Shown here piece by piece: positions 44,298-54,290 of a stretch of 64,000 bases of DNA; within the stretch, counting starts at the first letter, position 1; every line of letters starts with the position of its first letter. Below the pieces are notes generated by a model, which was not told the origin of the DNA, did no database searches, and saw nothing but the letters and a program-made list of their open reading frames with translations. A program made the position numbers and the translations under genes. The stretch comes from Paenibacillus sp. JQZ6Y-1. Its GTDB lineage: Bacteria > Bacillota > Bacilli > Paenibacillales > Paenibacillaceae. The stretch lies in NCBI RefSeq assembly GCF_040719145.1, contig NZ_JBFDUZ010000001.1, forward strand, positions 248,001 to 312,000. Reading direction: 5' to 3'.

Positions 44298-47200
44298 ATG
44301 CATCGTATTCAACGATTTCTTACACATCTGGCTGCTCATCAGTGGCTGGAACAGAGGGAACTGAAGCAATGGACAGTCGAGGAAGTACGCTATATTACAG
44401 CCGGACGCTACGAAGTGTTACAGCCGCGCCAAGCGAGCGATCTGACACTACGTGCAACGCACGGTATTACGTATATGCTGGAAAGTGATGTGCACATTCC
44501 GACGGAGTGGAAGGAGCATCCAGCAGCGATATTGTTTAGCGCTGGTGGTGGCGAAGGCTTGCTAAAGCTGAATGGTGAGTTTTACCACGGGCTAGATCGT
44601 AATCACCAGTTTGTACCGCTTCGTGCGGAGCATATCGGGCAGACGGTACACGCGGAGATTGAGCTATATGATCCGATTCCCGAACCGCATGATCCGTTAA
44701 ATGGTCAGCCGGAATTCGTCGCGCCGCTAACCGGATTTACTGCCAGTCTGGTCAGCATCAACGCTGGATTGCGTAGCTTGATGCACAGTGTACGCTTGCT
44801 GCTGGATGCGTCACGTCGTTTACCGGAAGGAGAGCTTCGTCGCACCGATATTGAGCAAGCGCTTATCCAGTGTATGCAGGCGGCGTACGATCTGCCGCAG
44901 GAAGCATGGAAACTGGAGCAACCGTGGGTGCAATTGCAGCAACTGTTGCAGGAGCAAGTGGGCAAATATGCGCCAGATGCCGCTATCGATGGTCGGATGA
45001 TCATGGTCGGTCAATCCCATATCGATATTGCATGGCTGTGGCCTGTACGCGAAACGGTGCGCAAAAGCAGCCGAACCTTTTCGACGATGTGTACACTGCT
45101 AGAGCAGTACCCAGAATTTGTGTACACCCAGAGTCAGCCGCAGTTGTTCGCTTATGTGAAGGATCACTACCCAGAGCTGTATGCCAAGATCAAGCAGTAT
45201 GTCGCTGAAGGGCGCTGGGAGCTGGTTGGCGGGATGTGGGTGGAGCCAGATCTAAATATTCCGAGCGGCGAATCGCTGGCGCGTCAGCTGTTGTACGGAC
45301 AACGCTTTTATCGGGAGGAATTTGGACAGACCTCATCCATCGAATGGCTACCGGATACGTTCGGTTATGCCGCTTCGTTGCCGCAGTTGCTGCGTCAGGC
45401 GGAGATTGATTATTTTATGACAACCAAGCTGAATTGGAATGATACAAATATCTTCCCTTATGATCTGTTCCAATGGGTAGGTATCGATGGTACGCCGGTC
45501 TTGTCGTATCTGAATCATGGGGTAAACGAGCATACGACGGTCAAGGACATCGACGAGCACTGGACATCGTTCCGGCAAAAGGATATTCACCCTGAGCAAA
45601 TGCTGTTATACGGGCATGGTGACGGCGGTGGTGGCGTAACCGAGGAGATGGTCGAATATGTACAGCATGCGGAGTGGATGATCGGTCAGCCGAAAGCCGA
45701 ATTTGGTACAGCAAAGGAATTTTTTGACCATACGCTGGAAAAAGGCGATGAGCTTCCGGTATGGCGCGGCGATCTGTATTTGGAGCTGCATCGGGGTACA
45801 TATACGACCCAAGCGTGGAACAAACGCTACAACCGCAAAGCGGAAGTACTCTACCGCGAAGCGGAAATCTGGGAACAGCTGGCGGTGCTGCATATGAACC
45901 GCAGTAGTCTGGCAGCAAGCGAGATTCCGAATGATGTAACTGACGCGTTAGCTGATCCTGCTGGTGGACATGCAGTGCCATCGATAACGGATGCTGTAGA
46001 AGGCGATGCTGCACCATCGGCAGCCGACTTTTCGGTTAGTCCGCTTATTCTGGACAAAGCTGACGACCATGCGCCTATCACGGCAGAGTTATTCAAGGCA
46101 GGCTGGATTGGCATCATCCTGAATCAGTTTCACGATATTGTGCCGGGTTCTGCGATTACCGAAGTGTATCATACGTCAGATGTGGAATATGAGGAGATTC
46201 TGCGTATTGGGGAAGGCGCACTGGATCAGGCACTGGCAGTATGGACAGATTCACTATCCTTGTCTGGGGAAGGCACACCATATGCAGTATTCAATAGTCT
46301 CGGTTGGGAGCGCGACGAATGGGTGGAGATTCAAGGCGGTGACGATCTGAATCATATCGCTGCTTACGATGAACAGGGTCATCCACTAGCATTCGATATT
46401 ATCGTCAATGAACTGGCAGAACCAGTTACAGAATTACCAGCCGCACCGCAGCTGCATGGTACCGCTGCTCGCAGCAAGCTGCCGGGACGCGTACCATACG
46501 GTGAGCAGAAAGAGGAATCTTCTACGCAGCAATCAGCTACAGCAAATGCTGACACTGATCATTCGCAACATGCCAATCATGAGACAGTAGTGAATCAGGA
46601 TGCTACCCCATCGTTATTTACACTTCGTATTTATGTGCCATCCATTCCGGCGTTTGGCTATCGTGTCATCTGGCTGCGTGAAGCGAAAGCGGAGCTGCCA
46701 TCCACGCCAGTCGTGCCGGATTACCAACCGGACGATCAACAGACGTATGAGCAGTTGGATGTGCATGAATACGAGCATGAGGACGATGTGCAAAGCCCGG
46801 CAGATGTTGTACTTGGCGCGCAGGTTCCAGCCATCTGGGAAACGCCGCATTATATCATTCGCTTCAATGAGCAGGGCGAGATCATTTCATTGTATGACCG
46901 AGAGTATAAGCGCGAAGTGCTGCAATCAGGGCAAGCGGGCAATGTGTTCGGATACTACCATGACCGACCGACATTGTGGGATGCGTGGGATGTGGACCCG
47001 CATTTTGACAATCAGGTAGCAGGAAAGGCGAATCTGGTATCCTCGCGTGTTGTGATGAAAGGGCGCACAGGCGATATTTTGCACTTCCGTTGGGAGCTGG
47101 GCGGTTCGATCATTACGCAGGACATCCATCTGTACCATCACCATCGTCGGATTGATTTTAAAACAGAAGTGGACTGGAATGAGAGTCACAAGCTGCTCAA

Positions 47201-47990
47201 AGTCGAGTTCCCGGTCGATCTGATCGCCGAGCAAGCGACGTATGAGATTCCATTCGGCGCGCTGGAGCGGACAATGAACAACAATACATCATGGGATCGT
47301 GCGCAATTTGAAGTGTGCGGGCATCGCTGGGCAGATGTGTCCGAGGGCAATTATGGCGTCAGTCTGCTGAATGATTGCAAATACGGCTATGACATCAAGC
47401 ATGCACGTATACGCCTATCGCTGCTGCGCGCACCCAAATGGCCAGATGGCGAAGCGGATATCGGGCAGCATGAATTTACGTATTCCCTGCTTCCACATGG
47501 CGGTAACTGGCGCGAAGCGTATACAGTTCGGGCAGCAGCGGAGCTGAATCAACCGGCACCAGTACGCGAGATTTCTTATACGCCAAGCACCGATGATACC
47601 ATTGCTACGCAGTCGCAGTCGCAGTCGCAGTCGCAGTCGCAGTCGCAGTCGCAGTCGCAGTCGCAGTCGCAGTCGCAGTCAGACAACGGCGGCGTGCAGT
47701 CGCTGCTGGATTACACAGGCGGACATATTGTGCTGGATAGCATCAAGCCAGCAGAGGATGGCGACGGGACGATTTTCCGATTCTATGAATCGTCCGGCAG
47801 TCGCGGCACAGCTACCCTTCGTCCGGGCAACTGGACTACATCGGAGCAGAACCGCAGCGGTCAATGGGTACGAACCAATCTGCTGGAAGATGAGCAGGAG
47901 CAGCTGGAAGCCGAAGACGGTACCATTATCATCTCCTTTACACCATACGAGATCAAAACGTTGAAATGGAAAGTAGGGACAACGCAATGA
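44298..47990 (+). CDS. Glycoside hydrolase family 38 alpha-mannosidase
   Basis: A 1230-aa enzyme. Zinc ligands His241 and Asp243 are in QSHIDIAWLWP, and the nucleophile Asp353 is in EWLPDTFGYAASLPQ. The C-terminal part has the beta-rich domains typical of cytosolic GH38 enzymes (PFGALERTMNNN, SLLNDCKYGYDI, HEFTYSLLPHGGNWREA). It is about 200 residues longer than usual bacterial members. The extra length comes from hydrophilic inserts (about 545-590, 735-780 and 810-845) and a Gln-Ser repeat at 1105-1128. AGGGAGG precedes the start. Its stop overlaps the GH125 start (ATGA). It cleaves alpha-mannosyl links of imported glycans. Confidence 0.95.
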   Translation: MHRIQRFLTHLAAHQWLEQRELKQWTVEEVRYITAGRYEVLQPRQASDLTLRATHGITYMLESDVHIPTEWKEHPAAILFSAGGGEGLLKLNGEFYHGLDRNHQFVPLRAEHIGQTVHAEIELYDPIPEPHDPLNGQPEFVAPLTGFTASLVSINAGLRSLMHSVRLLLDASRRLPEGELRRTDIEQALIQCMQAAYDLPQEAWKLEQPWVQLQQLLQEQVGKYAPDAAIDGRMIMVGQSHIDIAWLWPVRETVRKSSRTFSTMCTLLEQYPEFVYTQSQPQLFAYVKDHYPELYAKIKQYVAEGRWELVGGMWVEPDLNIPSGESLARQLLYGQRFYREEFGQTSSIEWLPDTFGYAASLPQLLRQAEIDYFMTTKLNWNDTNIFPYDLFQWVGIDGTPVLSYLNHGVNEHTTVKDIDEHWTSFRQKDIHPEQMLLYGHGDGGGGVTEEMVEYVQHAEWMIGQPKAEFGTAKEFFDHTLEKGDELPVWRGDLYLELHRGTYTTQAWNKRYNRKAEVLYREAEIWEQLAVLHMNRSSLAASEIPNDVTDALADPAGGHAVPSITDAVEGDAAPSAADFSVSPLILDKADDHAPITAELFKAGWIGIILNQFHDIVPGSAITEVYHTSDVEYEEILRIGEGALDQALAVWTDSLSLSGEGTPYAVFNSLGWERDEWVEIQGGDDLNHIAAYDEQGHPLAFDIIVNELAEPVTELPAAPQLHGTAARSKLPGRVPYGEQKEESSTQQSATANADTDHSQHANHETVVNQDATPSLFTLRIYVPSIPAFGYRVIWLREAKAELPSTPVVPDYQPDDQQTYEQLDVHEYEHEDDVQSPADVVLGAQVPAIWETPHYIIRFNEQGEIISLYDREYKREVLQSGQAGNVFGYYHDRPTLWDAWDVDPHFDNQVAGKANLVSSRVVMKGRTGDILHFRWELGGSIITQDIHLYHHHRRIDFKTEVDWNESHKLLKVEFPVDLIAEQATYEIPFGALERTMNNNTSWDRAQFEVCGHRWADVSEGNYGVSLLNDCKYGYDIKHARIRLSLLRAPKWPDGEADIGQHEFTYSLLPHGGNWREAYTVRAAAELNQPAPVREISYTPSTDDTIATQSQSQSQSQSQSQSQSQSQSQSQSDNGGVQSLLDYTGGHIVLDSIKPAEDGDGTIFRFYESSGSRGTATLRPGNWTTSEQNRSGQWVRTNLLEDEQEQLEAEDGTIIISFTPYEIKTLKWKVGTTQ
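47610..47681 (+). repeat. Hexanucleotide microsatellite (CAGTCG)12 inside the GH38 gene
   Basis: Eleven perfect CAGTCG units and a twelfth ending in TCA encode twelve Gln-Ser dipeptides in a C-terminal linker. The unit is six bases, so copy-number slippage changes linker length without frameshift. Codon use is perfectly uniform, suggesting recent expansion. Confidence 0.95.
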
Positions 47991-49315
47991 CACAACCGAT
48001 GGCGAATATTGCAATGAGTACGTTTGAATTACCGGAAGTGATCCAACAAACACTGGCGGAAGCGGAGCAGCGACTGGCACACCGTCCAAAGCTAGCGCAG
48101 CAATTCCGTAATTGCTTTCCGAATACATTAGAGACGACAACCAAGCTGCTGGATGATGGCACCACCTTTGTCATTACCGGCGATATTCCGGCGTTATGGC
48201 TGCGCGATTCGGTTGAACAGCTCATGCACTATGTACCGCTGTGCGGCAAGGATGAGCAGTTGCAGCGTATCATCAGCGGGTTGATTCGTCGTCATATGTT
48301 CTATTTATCCGTTGATCCGTATGCCAATGCCTTTAACGAAACCGCCAACGATTGGCATTGGGACCCAGCAGACGAGACGGAAATGGGACCGTGGGTATGG
48401 GAGCGCAAGTTTGAGCTGGATTCGCTTTGCTTTACGGTACGGCTGGCATATCAATATTGGAAGCACAGCGGTAATTCGGATATTTTCGATAGTGGATTTA
48501 AAGAAGGTCTGCGCAGCATATATAAGCTGTGGCGGACAGAGCAGCAACATATGGAAGAATCACCCTACCGATTTACCCGCCGCAATTGTCCAGCCATTGA
48601 TACGATCCGCAATGGGGGGAAAGGCATGCCTGTTAACTATACCGGCATGATCTGGTCAGGCTTCCGCCCTAGCGATGATGCGTGCGATCTGCATTACAAT
48701 ATTCCGGCAAATATGTTTGCTGTCGTTTGTCTGCGTCAGATGCAGGAGATGGTGCGGTTTGTGTATCGCGATCTGGCGTTTGCCGAGGAACTGGCACAGA
48801 TGGAAGAGGAGGTGCAGCATGGTATTGAGCTGTATGGCATTTACCGTCACCCGCAGTATGGTCCAATTTATGCGTACGAAACGGATGGATTTGGCAACTA
48901 TTGCCTGATGGATGACGCAGGTACACCAAGCCTGCTGTCTATGCCGTATTTGGGCTATTGTGCACCGAATGATCAGATGTATTTGCAGACCCGCAAATTT
49001 ATTTTAAGCAAAGAAAATCCGTTTTACTTTGAAGGCAAGGCTGCACGCGGCATGGGCAGCCCGCATACACCACCGGATTATGTGTGGCATATGGGCTTGT
49101 CGATGCAGGGGCTGACCGCCAGTACGGATAAAGAAATGCTGGATATGATTGATATGCTGGAGAGTACAGACGCAGATACAGGCTATATGCACGAAGGCTT
49201 TCATGCGGACGATCCGCATACCTTTACCCGCCCTTGGTTTGCATGGTCAAACAGTCTCTTCTCCAATCTGGTGTACACAGCTATGCAAAAAGGGCTACTG
49301 GATGCCCCCCATTGA
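47987..49315 (+). CDS. Glycoside hydrolase family 125 exo-alpha-1,6-mannosidase
   Basis: A 442-aa (alpha/alpha)6-barrel enzyme of the former DUF1237 family. Conserved blocks include FVITGDIPALWLRDSVEQL, ANDWHWDPADETEMGPWVWE, GMIWSGFRPSDDACDLHYNIP and SPHTPPDYVWHMGLSMQGLT. Family members remove alpha-1,6-linked mannose with inversion. ATG 47987 overlaps the GH38 stop by 4 bases, so translation is coupled and the two mannosidases are made together. No signal peptide. Confidence 0.93.
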   Translation: MTQPMANIAMSTFELPEVIQQTLAEAEQRLAHRPKLAQQFRNCFPNTLETTTKLLDDGTTFVITGDIPALWLRDSVEQLMHYVPLCGKDEQLQRIISGLIRRHMFYLSVDPYANAFNETANDWHWDPADETEMGPWVWERKFELDSLCFTVRLAYQYWKHSGNSDIFDSGFKEGLRSIYKLWRTEQQHMEESPYRFTRRNCPAIDTIRNGGKGMPVNYTGMIWSGFRPSDDACDLHYNIPANMFAVVCLRQMQEMVRFVYRDLAFAEELAQMEEEVQHGIELYGIYRHPQYGPIYAYETDGFGNYCLMDDAGTPSLLSMPYLGYCAPNDQMYLQTRKFILSKENPFYFEGKAARGMGSPHTPPDYVWHMGLSMQGLTASTDKEMLDMIDMLESTDADTGYMHEGFHADDPHTFTRPWFAWSNSLFSNLVYTAMQKGLLDAPH

Positions 49316-49369
49316 CCATTACGTTGTATCATTTCACTCATTCCAATTGATGATGAAGGGAGAGGCTGC

Positions 49370-52300
49370 ATGAATTCTATTCCATCCAATGATTCTTCTG
49401 TATTGCGCACCGTTGTGTTCTATGATTCCGATTTTCCGTTTGATGGGCAGCGTCCGAGTCAGCAGCAGCTTGCCGCGTTTGGCAGTGAGGTTGTTATCAC
49501 CAATGCGGCTGGGCTGAGTGAGGCGCTGACACAGGCAGATGTATATGTACATTTGCAGGGCAGTTATTTTCCAAAAGAAGCATGGCATGCCATTTTGCAG
49601 CATGTACGGGATGGCAAGGGGCTGGTACATTTGGGCGGCGTTCCATTCCGTACGCCCGTGCGTCAAACGGAGCAGGGCTGGCAGCCAGAATATGACCAGA
49701 CTGCGTATCATCAGCAGCTTAACATTCACGAAGCATTGCCGGTAGATGCAGCGCCGATTGTACATTACGTCGCTAGCAAGGAGATTCCGTTGTTGTCTGG
49801 TCAGGAGCAGCTATTTGCCGTGGAGGATACATGGGGATTGGTCCTGCATGTGACCAAGATAGACGATCATCCGGGTCAGGGCGGTTCTAGCGGTCCGATG
49901 GATGCGCATATCTATCCATTGCTCAAGGGCATCTCGCATGATGGACGCGAAGTGGCAGCGCCCGTTGTCCTGCTGGAACATACGAAGGGTGATTTTGCTG
50001 GTGGACGCTGGATTGTTGCCAATCAACTGGCAGGAGAGTCGTTCTGGGAACATGGCATAGCTGCACTGTTGGACTGGGCACAATTCGCCGCTCGCGGTGT
50101 AACCGAAATCTGGGTGAAGCCGAATTATGCTAGCTACGATCCGGGCGAGCGCCCCACACTGACGATTCAATTGCAAAGCTTACAGCGTCATGCGAGTGGC
50201 GGAGAAATGGATGGTGATTGGACCTTTGCACTAGCATTGCACAAGATCAATGATCATCAAGTTTCCCAGCAAAACCAACTTTCTGCTGAAGAACAAGGCG
50301 TAAGCAGCGAATCTTCACTCTGGAGTCATCAACTGACCATTCCAGCTTTCCGTGAGCTGAATTTTGTCAAAGTACCTGTGAACCTAATCGTGGAGCCGGG
50401 ATATTACGAGCTGGATGTGACCATCACGTCACCGCAAGGAGATGTACGGCATGCCCGTCAAGGCTTCTGGGGATTCGATGCGGAGTTGCTGTCAGAGGGC
50501 GAGATGCTGACAGTAGACCGCGATTATTTCCGCAAAGAAGGACGACCACTGCCGATTGTCGGTATGACCTATATGACCTCCGATGTAGCGCGCAAATATC
50601 TGTTCCTGCCGAACGCCTCGGTCTGGGATCGGGATATGCTGCAAATGAAAAACGCAGGTATTAACTATTTGCGGACCGGAGTATGGACGGCGTGGCGCTA
50701 CATCATGTTCGTCGATGGGCATCCGTATGAGGAAGTGCTGCGGGCGATTGACGCTTTTATTTTGACTGCGAAACGACATGGGTTAGAGCTAACCTTTAAC
50801 TTTTTCGCCTTTACCCCAGAGCAGTGGGAAGGCGTGAACCCGTATCTTGATCCGCGTAGTGTGGAGGCGCAGAAACGCTTTATTTCCGCAGTGGTTACGC
50901 GGCATAAGGATACTGCCAATCTGCATTGGGATCTGATCAACGAGCCATCCATGTTCCACCCTGACAAAACATTCAGCGGACCGCAGCCTGTGTATGATCG
51001 CTTTGAACTGGAAGCGTATCGGAAGTGGGTGCAGCAGCGCTACAACAACGATATTGCCGCTGTACAGGAGCGCTGGAATATGACGCCTACCGAGCTGCCT
51101 GATTTTGCCGCTGTACGCCCAGTAAGCCCAGATGAAGTCAGCTTCCGCACCACATCCATTTATCCGAAAAAAGGCAATCGTTGGCTCGATTACAGCCTGT
51201 TCACGATGGATATGCACAATCAATGGGCGAGCGAATTGCGTACGATGATCCAATCCATTCAACCGCGCCAGCTGGTGACGGTCGGGCAGGATGAAGGTCT
51301 AGCAGGGCAGCGCCCATCGCCACTGCTGTACGCCGAAGCGGTCGATTATACAACAGTGCATTCATGGTGGGAAATGGACGATCTCGTCTGGGATGGCATC
51401 CTAACCAAAACACTGCAAAAGCCGAATCTGATTCAGGAAACCGGCATTATGTATATCGAAACGCCAGACGGTCGTGCCAAGCGCAGCGAGCAGGAGTTAA
51501 AGTATATTTTGGAACGCAAATATGCGTATGCCTTTTCCACTGGCGGCGCAGGCGCGGTGCAATGGATCTGGAATATTAACTTTTATATGCACAATGTGAA
51601 CGAATCGAATATTGGAGCGGTGCGTGCCGACGGAACAGAGAAGCCAGAAGCGGATGTATCGTATGATTTTGGACGCTTTATGAATGAGATTCGCGATCTG
51701 TTTGAGCAGCGGGAATTGGAGCAGGTGGCGTTGGTGTATCCGTATTCCAATGACCTGTCTACGCGTAAACTAGCGCGTGCAGCAACCTCGAAGCTGATCC
51801 GTACGCTGACGTATGAGCTGAACGTGCATCCACGCGCATTTGGCGAGTATCATCTGTATGAGCTGGAAACCGGTACGCCACCGAAGCTGATCATCGTGCC
51901 AAGTGCGCATAATTTTAACGGTGAAGCACTTCAGCAACTGCTGGCATATGTGAAGCAGCATGGTAGTACATTGCTGTTTACCGGTCCGCTTGATCTGGAC
52001 GAATACTGGCAGCCAGTCAACCGTTTGCCAGAGGTGACGGATCAGGCACCTCTGTCCAATGTACGCCGCGAGGAAGGATTACAGCTGGATGGCAAGATGC
52101 TATCGGTATCGTTTGGCGGGACACGGATTGCCGAACTGGTTAAGCAAGCGCCGCTGACTGGCATTGCGCAAGTGAAGCATATTCCGCTTGGTGCAGGCAA
52201 GCTTATCTGGAGTCCATTACCGGTCGAGTTGAATGACCGCACCGATACATTGCACGCATTGTATCAATATGCACTGACCGAAGCAGGTGCTGAACCGGAA

Positions 52301-52561
52301 TTGTATTGGCAGCAAGGCGGTGAGTTGCCTGGTGTGTATGGACGCAAGCTGGATTTTGCCAAAGGAAGTCTGTTCATTTTCGTATCTGAATATGGCGATG
52401 ATGCCGCTATCACCGTTACCAATCCATCCAATCAACAGCAATACAGCTTCACACTGGAAGCCGAGCGCACAGTCATGTTTGCTACAGATGGTGAGGGCAA
52501 GCTATTGTCTACCTACCGTCCGCATGAAGTGAATATCCAGATGAAGGAAAGGATCCTATGA
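49370..52561 (+). CDS. Large multidomain clan GH-A glycoside hydrolase (GH42-like layout)
   Basis: A 1063-aa protein. Residues 1-230 form a GATase/ThuA-like alpha/beta domain (HVRDGKGLVHLGGVPF). About 240-370 is beta-sandwich-like. About 380-770 is a TIM barrel with Glu525 in HWDLINEPS (predicted acid/base, end of strand 4) and Glu690 in IQETGIM (predicted nucleophile, strand 7). About 790-1000 is another GATase-like domain (LIIVPSAHNFNGEALQQLLA), then a small beta domain. The barrel and following domain recall GH42, but the N-terminal domain does not. GGGAGAGG precedes the start. In this locus, beta-mannosidase or beta-galactosidase activity is plausible; the family assignment is open. Confidence 0.75.
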   Translation: MNSIPSNDSSVLRTVVFYDSDFPFDGQRPSQQQLAAFGSEVVITNAAGLSEALTQADVYVHLQGSYFPKEAWHAILQHVRDGKGLVHLGGVPFRTPVRQTEQGWQPEYDQTAYHQQLNIHEALPVDAAPIVHYVASKEIPLLSGQEQLFAVEDTWGLVLHVTKIDDHPGQGGSSGPMDAHIYPLLKGISHDGREVAAPVVLLEHTKGDFAGGRWIVANQLAGESFWEHGIAALLDWAQFAARGVTEIWVKPNYASYDPGERPTLTIQLQSLQRHASGGEMDGDWTFALALHKINDHQVSQQNQLSAEEQGVSSESSLWSHQLTIPAFRELNFVKVPVNLIVEPGYYELDVTITSPQGDVRHARQGFWGFDAELLSEGEMLTVDRDYFRKEGRPLPIVGMTYMTSDVARKYLFLPNASVWDRDMLQMKNAGINYLRTGVWTAWRYIMFVDGHPYEEVLRAIDAFILTAKRHGLELTFNFFAFTPEQWEGVNPYLDPRSVEAQKRFISAVVTRHKDTANLHWDLINEPSMFHPDKTFSGPQPVYDRFELEAYRKWVQQRYNNDIAAVQERWNMTPTELPDFAAVRPVSPDEVSFRTTSIYPKKGNRWLDYSLFTMDMHNQWASELRTMIQSIQPRQLVTVGQDEGLAGQRPSPLLYAEAVDYTTVHSWWEMDDLVWDGILTKTLQKPNLIQETGIMYIETPDGRAKRSEQELKYILERKYAYAFSTGGAGAVQWIWNINFYMHNVNESNIGAVRADGTEKPEADVSYDFGRFMNEIRDLFEQRELEQVALVYPYSNDLSTRKLARAATSKLIRTLTYELNVHPRAFGEYHLYELETGTPPKLIIVPSAHNFNGEALQQLLAYVKQHGSTLLFTGPLDLDEYWQPVNRLPEVTDQAPLSNVRREEGLQLDGKMLSVSFGGTRIAELVKQAPLTGIAQVKHIPLGAGKLIWSPLPVELNDRTDTLHALYQYALTEAGAEPELYWQQGGELPGVYGRKLDFAKGSLFIFVSEYGDDAAITVTNPSNQQQYSFTLEAERTVMFATDGEGKLLSTYRPHEVNIQMKERIL

Positions 52562-52691
52562 AATAAAGAATCATATCAAGTAAAGATGCGTATGAAGGAA
52601 GACGCGCCTAACGTAACCATGCAAGTATAACTATGAAAGTAAAGTCCATGTTCAAGCTAACCCAGCATTATTATGAAAACAACATGTACAT

Positions 52692-52743
52692 GCCGATGCC
52701 CTGTCATTGCATCCATTCTGCCACACAGGGCATCGGCTTTTTG
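52692..52743 (+). terminator. Terminator after the mannosidase operon
   Basis: GCCGATGCCCTGT / ACAGGGCATCGGC stem with TTTTT after it. It separates the GH38-GH125-GH-A operon from the fucosidase gene. Confidence 0.9.
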
Positions 52744-52859
52744 GCAAAAGTGAAAAATGATCCACTTAATATAAAAATCATCCCGCAGTAAAAAGGAACG
52801 GTACCTGTAATACTGTTATAAAGAACATGAATGGATCATCATGGGGGAGGCAATATAAC

Positions 52860-54290
52860 ATGAGCGATGGAAAAGACACAGCATTCACGGACAAAGAACA
52901 AGAGCAGATCGATAAGCTGCTGGAAGTGCAGGGTGGTGTGCACAATTACAGCAGCGAGGACTCTTGGGTCAAACCGGAAGACCCGTACTTGCTAGAACGA
53001 CTGGAATGGTTCAAAGACCAAAAGCTGGGGCTGATGATGCACTGGGGACCATATTCGCAGCTAGGCGTAGTCGAATCATGGGCATTGAGTGATGATGACG
53101 GCGACTGGTCGCGTGACGGCATTGACTGGCAACCGGATGCGCAGGAGCTGAAGCGAGAATATTTTGGATTGAACAAGACCTTTCATCCGATTCGCTTTCA
53201 ACCGGATATGTGGGCAGACTTGGCAAAAGAAGGTGGCTTCCGCTACCTGAATTTTACGACCAAGCATCACGATGGCTTTTGCATGTGGGATACCCATACA
53301 ACCGATTACCGGATTACAGGCAAGGATACCCCTTTCCATACCCATAAATATGCTGACATTGTGGGCAATCTGTTCAACGCATTCCGCGAGCGTGGACTGG
53401 CGATCTCCGCCTACTTTTCCAAAGCTGACTGGCATACGCCGTACTATTGGGCAGATGGCATGGAGCGTGGACAGCATAGCTGGCGCGGACCAAGCTACGA
53501 TCCACATCAATACCCGTGGCTGTGGGAGCAATTTGTCCAGTTTACTCATAATCAGATTGAGGAACTGCTGACCAATTACGGTCGCGTAGATGTACTGTGG
53601 CTCGATGCGGGTTGGGTACGCGCTGGCAAAGGCGGACAGGATATTCGTCTTGGCGAAATTGTCGATAAAATGAGACGGCACCAGCCGTGGCTGCTATCCG
53701 CGGACCGCACCGTAGGCGGTCCATACGAAAACATCGTCACACCAGAGCAAACCGTACCAGAGCACGCCATGTCCATTCCGTGGGAAAGCTGCGTCACCAT
53801 GGGCACATCGTTCTCTTTCCGCTACGAAGATCAATACAAATCCGTACGCGAGTTGGTGCACCTGCTCATGGAGATCGTCTCCAAAGGTGGCAACCTCGCA
53901 CTGAACGTAGGTCCACAACCCGATGGTCGCCTACCCGAAGGCGCCATCGCTCGCATCAAAGGACTGGGCGCATGGCTCAACACCTACGGCGAAGCTGTCT
54001 ATAGCACCCGCAGCTGCGAACCTGCCTATACCAACAATTGGGCATTTACAGCCAAACCGTCCGAAAACAAAGTGTACGCTACCTATCTCTACACCAACGA
54101 ACAAACCCAAGTCCCAACCGTACACACGATCCCTTACAAAGGAACGATCCAATCCATCGACCTACTAGGCGAAAGCATCACTCAATCCCTACCGTTCCAA
54201 CAAACTACCGAGGGCATCGAAGTCCATCTACCACAAACAACAAACACCGAAGCCCCCATCGCCCACGTCTTCCGATTGCATACAATCTAA
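52860..54290 (+). CDS. Glycoside hydrolase family 29 alpha-L-fucosidase
   Basis: A 476-aa retaining fucosidase. Conserved segments are LGLMMHWGPYSQLGVVESWA, NFTTKHHDGFCMWDT (substrate-binding His pair), the nucleophile Asp249 in VDVLWLDAGW, WESCVTMGTSFSFRYED and GGNLALNVGPQPDGRLP; a C-terminal beta-sandwich follows. ATG 52860 has GGGGGAGG 9 bases upstream; an earlier ATG at 52827 does not. No signal peptide, so it acts inside the cell. It removes fucose from imported glycans. From about 53690 its third codon positions become almost exclusively C and A. Confidence 0.94.
   Translation: MSDGKDTAFTDKEQEQIDKLLEVQGGVHNYSSEDSWVKPEDPYLLERLEWFKDQKLGLMMHWGPYSQLGVVESWALSDDDGDWSRDGIDWQPDAQELKREYFGLNKTFHPIRFQPDMWADLAKEGGFRYLNFTTKHHDGFCMWDTHTTDYRITGKDTPFHTHKYADIVGNLFNAFRERGLAISAYFSKADWHTPYYWADGMERGQHSWRGPSYDPHQYPWLWEQFVQFTHNQIEELLTNYGRVDVLWLDAGWVRAGKGGQDIRLGEIVDKMRRHQPWLLSADRTVGGPYENIVTPEQTVPEHAMSIPWESCVTMGTSFSFRYEDQYKSVRELVHLLMEIVSKGGNLALNVGPQPDGRLPEGAIARIKGLGAWLNTYGEAVYSTRSCEPAYTNNWAFTAKPSENKVYATYLYTNEQTQVPTVHTIPYKGTIQSIDLLGESITQSLPFQQTTEGIEVHLPQTTNTEAPIAHVFRLHTI

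Noticed and set aside
47610-47681. CRISPR or assembly junk
   Set aside because: It is a simple hexanucleotide repeat in frame with a conserved enzyme on both sides. Collapse or expansion by assembly remains possible but is not indicated.
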